A stretch of DNA of 29,118 nucleotides from Oehlia diaphana (Eukaryota > Glomeromycota > Glomeromycetes > Glomerales > Glomeraceae), in contig QZLH01000528.1 in NCBI GenBank assembly GCA_003833135.1, positions 51,479-80,596 of the forward strand, read 5' to 3'. Positions 23,330 to 29,118 of this stretch are shown piece after piece. Every line of letters begins with the position of its first letter. The first letter of the stretch is position 1. The position numbers were made by a program, and so were the translations under genes. A model generated the notes under the pieces. It did no database searches and was not told the origin of the DNA. It worked only from the letters and a program-made list of their open reading frames with translations.

Positions 23330-23686
23330 AATAATTCCCATATAAGGAAATCATAATTACACAAAGTGAGTATATGCTTAAAATGAAGCTAGTAATCATA
23401 TCACAAAAAATGGTAAGTCAAAATCAAATGGTTTATATATAGAAATAGAAAAAAGTTTTTATAAATTTTAATTTACTTCCAGCCAGAATTATAAATCATG
23501 TGACATAATTTGATAACAGACCAATCAGAATTTTCAGCATTTCAGAATTAACTAGTTTTTCTTAAATTAGTTTTACCATTTCAGTTTCAACAAATGGTAA
23601 AATTCATTAATTTCAGGTGGAATCTTTAGTTGTAACATCAATATAACCTAAATGATCTGTTGACCTGAAACTATGATTTGATATAA
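23330..23686. other. AT-rich non-coding stretch
   Basis: No gene is seen. The sequence CAGCCAGAATTA at about 23481-23492 also occurs at 25489-25500, next to the Tc1-like element, which suggests scattered pieces of an older repeat. Otherwise nothing could be assigned. Confidence 0.5.
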
Positions 23687-23890
23687 GTGAGTTATGGTAT
23701 CAGAATTCATATTTTTATATTGATTTTATATATAAAAAGTGAATTGTGGTATCAGAATTTACATTTTTATAGTGATTTTATATAAAAAAAATTAGGTGTA
23801 ATATTGCGATTTGCCTTTTTATACAATTTTAGTATAAAAAAGTGGATTGCAATATTTCAAAAAAATGCTTTGCACCATTTTTTTTTTATA
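23687..23890. repeat. 52 bp tandem array, about four diverged copies
   Basis: Copies start near 23687, 23739, 23791 and 23842. The first two share GTGARTTRTGGTATCAGAATT followed by ATTTTTATA and GATTTTATATA. Later copies keep the ATTGYRATNT and TTTTATA parts. The third and fourth copies can also pair as a hairpin around AATTTTAGTATAAAA. Confidence 0.65.
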
Positions 23891-23903
23891 TTTTAATAAA
23901 AAT

Positions 23904-24000
23904 CCTGAAAATTTTCAGGTTTCAGTTTAGGTAGATTAAACAGATAATCTGATATAATCTGATCTAATTTGACCTTAAAAAAAATTTCAGGTTAGGTTTA
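23904..24000. repeat. CAGGTTAGGTTT repeat with a 16 bp palindrome
   Basis: CCTGAAAATTTTCAGG (23904-23919) is a perfect palindrome. It is followed by TTTAGGTAGATTAAACAGAT, further AATCTGAT words and CAGGTTAGGTTT. A related sequence in opposite orientation is at 27478-27545, so the two may be arms of an older composite repeat. Confidence 0.45.
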
Positions 24001-24305
24001 TCAACAATGCTATTTCAAAAAATTGCTCAGTATAATGTAACATTTTCTACAATTTTCCACCATTTTTTAGAAAAAAATGAAATTTGCATTTTTGAAATTT
24101 GAATAATAGTGCCCCTTCAACCTGTATATAAATGGGCTTTTTTTTTAATATATATATATTTTTTTCTTAAAAAAAGAAAAATTTTGATATATTTTTTTTC
24201 TTTTTTTTGATTTTTTTTCTCATAGTAATATTTTTTATGTTTGCTAAGGATGCTAAGTAGGCTGAATAAACAAGTATTTTTACTATTTTTTTTTGTTAAC
24301 AACTA

Positions 24306-24802
24306 TATCAGGAAATTTTTTTAGGTGTAATTTAGTGTAATATTTCAGTGGTGGTGTAAAATTTTTATTATAGAAGTTTACGCTTTTAAATTTAAATAAT
24401 TATAGCAATTTGATAATATTTCGCTATCTACTAATCCAATCAAAAGAATCTATAGCTCATTGGAATCAGCTCATCAAGACAAATCAAATGGTAGTAAAAT
24501 CACATTTTTACAGTTGATATAACGCTTTATAGTATACAATAAAGTTTTAAATTAATAGAAAATCATCTATCGAACATAGAGATGCAATTTTATTACCATT
24601 CGATTCATCTTGATGAGCTAATTCCAATGAGCTATAGATTGTCTTGATTGGATCAGTAGATAGCAAGATATTATCAAATTATTATAATTATTTAAATTTA
24701 AGAGTATAAACTTCTGTAATATTACGTTTTTAGTGTAATATTTTAAAATTTTACATACATCCAAAATATTACACTAATTATGCCTAAAAAAATTTCCTAA
24801 TG
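24306..24802. mobile_element. Foldback MITE with ~200 bp inverted repeats
   Basis: The left arm (24306 to about 24505) and the reverse complement of the right arm (about 24590 to 24802) match closely along their length. Shared blocks include AGGAAATTTTTTTAGG, TTAAATTTAAATAATTATA, CTATCTACT, TCTATAGCTCATTGGAAT and AGCTCATCAAGA. The centre is only about 90 bp. TA lies on both sides (24304-24305 and 24803-24804), fitting a Tc1/mariner-type duplication. Nothing inside codes. The whole element could fold into one long hairpin. Confidence 0.85.
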
Positions 24803-24809
24803 TATGATT

Positions 24810-25505
24810 TTTTACTAGCTCTATATGAAGTTCTACTGAAACATAAATATATTTAATTTCAAATTTCCTGTTAAGGTTTTGATTTTCTCATGATTCTTTG
24901 TATGCTTAAAGATCTTGAATATTTAGTAATTTTTTGTATTTTTAGTGTACAGTCAACCCCATGTTACTAATAAACTTATTACTTTACTGCACTATTTAAT
25001 ATTTTTATAATTACTTTTTTTTTAGTCCTAAGAAGAGCAACTATATAGAAGTAAAACTTCATGCATGACTTGAATACCTATTTTTTGATCTTATTTCGCT
25101 TAATAGGTTTTCAGAAATTGTACAGCTTACTGATAATAATATTACATTTTGCTTAACTAGAGACAAGGTAAAATTCAAGTAATAGGTTGATTTTGATCTC
25201 ATTAGAAAAAAAACACGAAACTAAGAACATCTATAATTACTGTTTCCAGATTGAAGTATTTGCACCAAATATTTATATGTATTTTCAAAAATACTGATAT
25301 TATTATATTAAGGCTTTATTTTTTCAAATCACAAATGAAGTTCTCATTTCTTAATCTTTTGTTCTATTCTTGATTCCTCCCGATATCAATTTTCAAATAA
25401 ATGATGCACAGTTACAAGATCATCTCCTAAAAATATATTCTGAATTCGTGAGTTTTAAGTAAGAATTACAAATAATTTTTTGTAATTTCAGCCAGAATTA
25501 AGATA
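24810..25505. other. AT-rich non-coding stretch between mobile elements
   Basis: No open frame, RNA gene or clear repeat was recognised. It separates the foldback MITE from the Tc1-like element. Confidence 0.5.
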
Positions 25506-25507
25506 TA

Positions 25508-25725
25508 CAGTAACTCCCAAAGTAATGCAACATCTGTATTACTGATCATTAATTATGCATTACTTTATTACATGATATCCGATTAAAATAAAATTTAGTT
25601 TATAATTAGCTTATCATATGACTTTACAAAACATATAAATTTATGTATTTTTAATTAATTAGATTATTTAACAATTATGTAATTTTAATAAAATTTAATA
25701 TTGTGTTGCTTATGGTATTTTTTAC
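25508..25725 (+). repeat. Left long terminal inverted repeat of the Tc1-like element
   Basis: It begins CAGTAACTCCCAAAGTAATG. It matches the reverse complement of the right end with substitutions and small gaps, including the blocks CTGTATTACTGAT, ATAAAATTTA and TTATCA. The inner limit is approximate. Confidence 0.75.
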
Positions 25726-25849
25726 AATATAAATTTTATTAAATAAAAATTATATAAAACTATATATAAATCATATAAAATTATATAAACTATATAAAAA
25801 TATAAAAAAATTAAAATAATCATAATAAAAAAAATAGTCACTACTATAT

Positions 25850-26880
25850 ATAATTCCCTTTTGCCTTTAATATATTATTAATTCTTTGTGGCATAGTTTC
25901 AATAAGATTTGTATATATCTCCAGAGAGGTTTTATAGTAATATATTTATAAAATTGTTCCTTACCTCTAATTTCAACATTTAACAACTTAAGCCTTCGAT
26001 CTATATCATTTTATAGGTGTTCAATCAGATTTAAGTCTGGAAATTGTGCAGGCTAAGATAATACCTGAATGTTATTATCAGAAAACTACTTTCAAGTTAG
26101 TTTTGCAGTATGCTTCGAGTTATTATCTTGTTAAAAAATAATATTCTGAGCATTTAATTCATAAAATTCCAATGTATTTAAAAACTCATCATCAAGTATT
26201 TGATGATAGAGATCTCCATCTAATTCTCCCTCAATTTGAGTAAGATATCCAACATTTAAATATGTAAAACATTTCAAATAAAATACTTCCACTGCCAAAC
26301 TTTATTGTAAGCTTCATATGTCTATCATTTAGCAGCTTACCATCTCTTTTCTAATAATATTTCTTACTATCAGATCCAAATATTTGAAACTTAAATTCGT
26401 CTAACCAAATAACTTTTTTTCAATCTTTAACAGTCCAGTTTTTATATTTTGTTGCAAACTCTAAACATTTTTTTACTGAGTTTTAGATAATAAAGGTTTT
26501 TTGCGCTTTACTTTTAAACTTAAACCATTCCTTTTAAAAGTTCTTCTAATTGTATTAACATTAACCTCTATTTTTCATTAACTTTTAATAATTTTTGGAT
26601 GTCAATGACTATTAAACATTCATTTACCATAATTTTACGTACAATTTTTTTCTCATCTCTTCTTATTATTAGACTAGGTCGACCTTTAAGTAACTTATCT
26701 TGAACTGTACCTATCTCATCGTATTTTTTCTTTAATCTTAGTATTGTTTAAAAGGTAAATATTATTACTTAACCTTAATGCAACTTGACGATAGCTATAA
26801 CCTTCTTTAAGTAGCATAATGGCCTTAATTCTATCTTTAGTACTTAATGTATTTTTAGGTATTTTGAAATAAAGAAGTAA
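25850..26880 (-). pseudogene. Tc1-like DD34E transposase, inactivated
   Basis: On the minus strand the N-terminal helix-turn-helix region is readable near 26870-26760 (STKDRIKAIMLLKEGYSYRQ). A shifted frame follows with GTVQDKLLKGRPS. The catalytic part shows VIWLDEFKFQIFGSD (first Asp), GELDGDLYHQIL, QDNNSKHTAKLT (second Asp) and PAQFPDLNLIEHL (Glu), with 34 residues between the second Asp and the Glu. The C-terminus reads LIETMPQRINNIL, typical of Tc1. In-frame stops fall at 26351-26353, 26131-26133, 26092-26094, 26086-26088, 26053-26055 and 26021-26023, and there are at least two frameshifts, so no active protein can be made. Confidence 0.9.
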
Positions 26881-26969
26881 GCAAATACACCTACTATTTA
26901 AGAATTACATTATATTATACTTAGAAAATAATTTAGAAGACAAAAATAATTAAAAAGTTTTTCTTTATT

Positions 26970-27183
26970 ATGATAATAAAAGTTACGCAACATTGATTCG
27001 TATTCTAAACATGTGATATAAAAATAACTAATCAATCAAAGTATATGAAATTTACATATTTAGTAAGATTATCTGATAAACTATTAATAGAATAAATTTT
27101 ATGTTTATTGGATATTATATGACAAAATTATGAATATTTAATAATCAGTAATACAGGTGTTATATTACTTTTAGGAGCTACTA
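26970..27183 (-). repeat. Right long terminal inverted repeat of the Tc1-like element
   Basis: Counterpart of the left repeat. Read inward on the minus strand it begins TAGTAGCTCCTAAAAGTAAT. The inner limit is approximate because both arms have diverged. Confidence 0.75.
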
Positions 27184-27477
27184 TACCTACCTAACACTTA
27201 TTTTTTTACCTTTTTGCATATAAAATTATATAATTCTGACTTTATAGCATTTTTTGTGACATGATTAACTTTATTTTAAATATATATTTATTTTGTATAA
27301 CCTTAATTTTCTTATATAAAAAATATATTACTGATAAAATCAGAATTTCAGAAAAATTTTGATATTTCAAAAAAGTTTTGGAAAAATTTTTGGATTTGAA
27401 ATTAATTTTAGAATTCAAAAATAGTTTCAAGCAACAGCTTTAGTTACAACTTGAACTGAAACTGAATTGCAATCGCT

Positions 27478-27545
27478 AAACCTAACCTGATAAATTCAGA
27501 TTAATCTGTCAGGTTACCTAAATTTGGTCAACCTATTTGGAACTT
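27478..27545 (-). repeat. CAGGTTAGGTTT repeat, inverted relative of 23904-24000
   Basis: Read on the minus strand it contains TTTAGGTAACCTGACAGATT, AATCTGAAT and TCAGGTTAGGTTT, similar in order to the plus-strand block at 23921-23999. The alignment needs gaps, so the link is moderate. Confidence 0.45.
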
Positions 27546-27639
27546 TAGTTACAATATTGTCTAATTTAGCAAATTTTATAAAATTTGGAAAAATGCTACA
27601 TTATATCTCAAATAAAACATTTTATAGTATTATTATAAC

Positions 27640-27900
27640 ATTGTTAAATTTTGCTTTTTTTTATCAAATGTTGTCAAATGGTACATTTTTATGAAAATTC
27701 TGCATTTTGTCACTAATGTAATATCATTGTAATAACATTTCGTAATATTGTTATAACATTTGTTAATTAAAATCAAATTTTGCTTTTTTTTTTTGTCAAA
27801 TATTCCAATTTTCTTGCAAATGGTATATTTTTATGAAATGCCATATTTTATTTTCAATGTGATATCATTGTACCAACATTTCATAACTTTTTATAAAAAT
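27640..27900. repeat. Tandem duplication, period about 129 bp
   Basis: Two successive copies start near 27646 and 27775. Each has AAATTTTGCTTTTTTTT, then TGTCAAAT or TTGCAAAT, GGTAYATTTTTATGAAA, AATGTRATATCATTGTA and CAACATTTCRTAA in the same order. Confidence 0.6.
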
Positions 27901-27999
27901 TCTATATTTTTTGTTAAATGTTGCATTTTTTAGCAAATTTCATATTTTTTTGGTCAAAATGTTTCAATTTTGTCAGAATATTAAGATATTACAAGTTTT

Positions 28000-28340
28000 T
28001 TGAAAAATGCTAAACAATATAACATTATACTGAGAAATGTAACATTTTATCAAATTACATTAAAAAGTATCATAATTATCACATTTTTTGAAAAATTTCA
28101 CATTACATTAAATTATACTAAAAAATGTAGCACTATACTAAATTATATGGTATTATACTAAAAAATATCACAATTATACTAGACAATATAGCATTCTACT
28201 AAAAAGTATTATAATTAAATATTAAGAAAATTTTGTATTATGCTGAAAAATGAAACATTATACTAGAAAATGTAAATTACATTAAAAATACAAAAAATAC
28301 TACAATTATACTGGATAATATAGCATTACACTTAATTACA
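28000..28340. repeat. Degenerate short tandem repeats (ATTATACTAAAAAAT type)
   Basis: Units built from TATACTA, AAAAATGTA, ACATTA and CACAATTATACTAGA recur irregularly across the segment. No single period could be fixed by eye. No coding potential is visible. Confidence 0.5.
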
Positions 28341-28869
28341 TTAAAATTGTCAAAATTTTTTATTTATTTGTAAAATCACAAACATTATTAGATTTATAAA
28401 ATTTATATTTAATATTAATTGTTAATATTAACAATGTATCAACATAATGTGTTATAATATATTGTTTAATTTAATACTAAAGTAAATCAGAATTTCGCTT
28501 ATTTATAATAAAATCACTGTAGAAAATTGGCTTTTACTAATAATTTTTATCTTACTTTTTTCTTAAATTTTATTAGTTAATTAGCTAAAAAGGAAAAAAT
28601 CATAATAATGTAATATAAAATTTTTTTTTATAGTAGAATTTGCAAAGAATTTTATATATGATTTTTACCTTAAGTCTGGAAGTAACCTATCTTATAAGTA
28701 AATGAATTGATACAAAATCCTAATAGATACGAAATCCCAAACTCTAATACTAATCAAACACATCATGTGATATTGCATAATTCTGCATAATGCAGATCAT
28801 TTGTCAGAATTTTATACTATTTGAGATTTTGTACTATCAGAATTTTGTATGGGTTTTTAATTTAAGATA

Positions 28870-29118
28870 TACTGTATATCGTAGGTCATAGTATCCCTCT
28901 ATGCATAGTACCCCTCTTGAAAAATTTCATAAAATTGTATAGTACCTAGAGGGATATTTTACAATTATCTCGTGATCCAGTAATCAGATTTGAGCTTCTT
29001 TTTTTTTGTTTGATAACTCTCATTGAGCTCTTCAAAATACAAAAAAGATCGTTCAAATTGGACTAGTAGATCGTGAGATATTTGCAAAAAATGGAATTTT
29101 TAGGCTTTGTTTAGTACC
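28870..29118. repeat. Repeat-like element truncated by the window end
   Basis: TAGTATCCCTCTATGCATAG (about 28889-28908) and GTACCTAGAGGGATAT (about 28944-28960) form a small inverted repeat around TATCCCTCTA. ATCTCGTGATC (28967-28977) and GATCGTGAGAT (about 29069-29079) are nearly inverse. The last bases, TTTAGTACC, resemble the CATAGTACCCC word inside. It looks like one end of a larger repeat that continues outside. Confidence 0.4.

Larger units (their letters stand above)
22380..23330 (+). pseudogene. Decayed P-loop NTPase gene, Crinkler/STAND-like, split by a MITE
   Basis: Coding traces run through three frames. The first is an N-terminal stretch from about 22381 with PLTTIDLCLPSHKSKFGID. 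The second, from about 22517, is a nucleotide-binding loop read as IVLAGVSGGKLDFSPS; one residue seems missing from the usual GxxGxGK. The third, from about 22748, is a helix and Walker B-like strand, SLILIFDETQVL, followed by a shift at the A7 run at 22888-22894. The frame starting near 22900 then reads LQAYIEHLTHLPVTCLVAGT and on to LPFLSQNDIPR, where the hAT-type MITE (23078-23271) enters. After the MITE an open frame continues for about a dozen codons and stops near 23312. Composition is clearly less AT-rich than the flanks. The arrangement resembles the P-loop part of Crinkler-type proteins abundant in mycorrhizal fungi; that family call is tentative. It lies head-to-head with PAN2. Confidence 0.6.
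25508..27183 (-). mobile_element. Degenerate Tc1/mariner-type transposon, ~1.68 kb
   Basis: The element is flanked by TA on both sides (25506-25507 and 27184-27185). Its ends form inverted repeats: CAGTAACTCCCAAAGTAAT on the left against TAGTAGCTCCTAAAAGTAAT read inward from the right, then CTGTATTACTGAT in both. Similarity continues inward for roughly 200 bp, so the terminal repeats are long. A broken transposase on the minus strand fills the middle. The size, the TA duplication and the DD34E transposase all agree with Tc1. Confidence 0.9.
27190..28860. other. Degenerate AT-rich repeat region
   Basis: No gene is seen. It contains the CAGGTTAGGTTT relative at 27478-27545, a diverged tandem duplication of about 129 bp around 27640-27900, and at 28000-28340 many copies of short words such as AACATTATACTA, ATTATACTAAAAAAT and TTACATTAAA. 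It looks like decayed minisatellite-like DNA. Confidence 0.55.

Noticed and set aside
24117..24302. Minus-strand Lys-rich frame of 61 codons
   Set aside because: Encoded by T and A runs next to the foldback MITE; low complexity only.
27242..27430. Minus-strand 62-codon frame right of the Tc1-like element
   Set aside because: Lys, Phe, Ile and Asn composition from AT-rich DNA; outside the element ends and without homology signs.
28000..28340. Possible CRISPR-like array
   Set aside because: The repeats are irregular, AT-only and lack constant repeats with unique spacers; the genome is eukaryotic.

Overview
The window reads as nuclear DNA of a filamentous fungus with a very AT-rich, intron-dense, transposon-littered genome. 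A Glomeromycotina (arbuscular mycorrhizal, Rhizophagus-like) source is my best guess. That guess rests on the base composition, the many 60-170 bp introns, the decayed Tc1-like element and MITEs, and a broken P-loop gene of the kind expanded in those genomes. It is inference; no ribosomal or mitochondrial marker is present.

Layout: 1-2050 is non-coding AT-rich repeat sequence. 2052-3066 is a probable non-autonomous DNA element (28 bp inverted repeats) carrying a 74 bp minisatellite built on TTAGGG. 3132-8178 (+) is an 18-exon gene for the Rab3GAP non-catalytic subunit (RAB3GAP2-like, 1259 aa as I splice it). 8179-11112 is an intergenic region with microsatellites. 11113-13468 (+) is a two-exon alpha-arrestin-like gene (743 aa) with an intron made mostly of T. 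13469-17109 is intergenic with a small hairpin element. 17110-22151 (-) is a complete 22-exon PAN2 gene (1136 aa) with intact exonuclease residues. 22380-23330 (+) is a decayed P-loop NTPase pseudogene, probably Crinkler/STAND-like, interrupted by a 194 bp hAT-type MITE with an 8 bp target duplication. 23330-29118 is a repeat-rich tail: a 52 bp tandem array, a 497 bp foldback MITE, a 1.68 kb Tc1/mariner relic with long inverted repeats and a DD34E transposase full of stops, then AT-rich degenerate repeats and a truncated repeat at the right edge.

The three intact genes are housekeeping functions in unrelated pathways: Rab GTPase regulation, arrestin-type trafficking adaptor, and mRNA deadenylation. 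They show no operon-like or cluster relationship. The accessory interest lies in the mobile elements and their decay. I found no convincing tRNA, rRNA, CRISPR array or new multi-gene system. Exon boundaries were read by eye from GT/GC-AG signals, frame continuity and family resemblance; both long gene models sum to an exact multiple of three.
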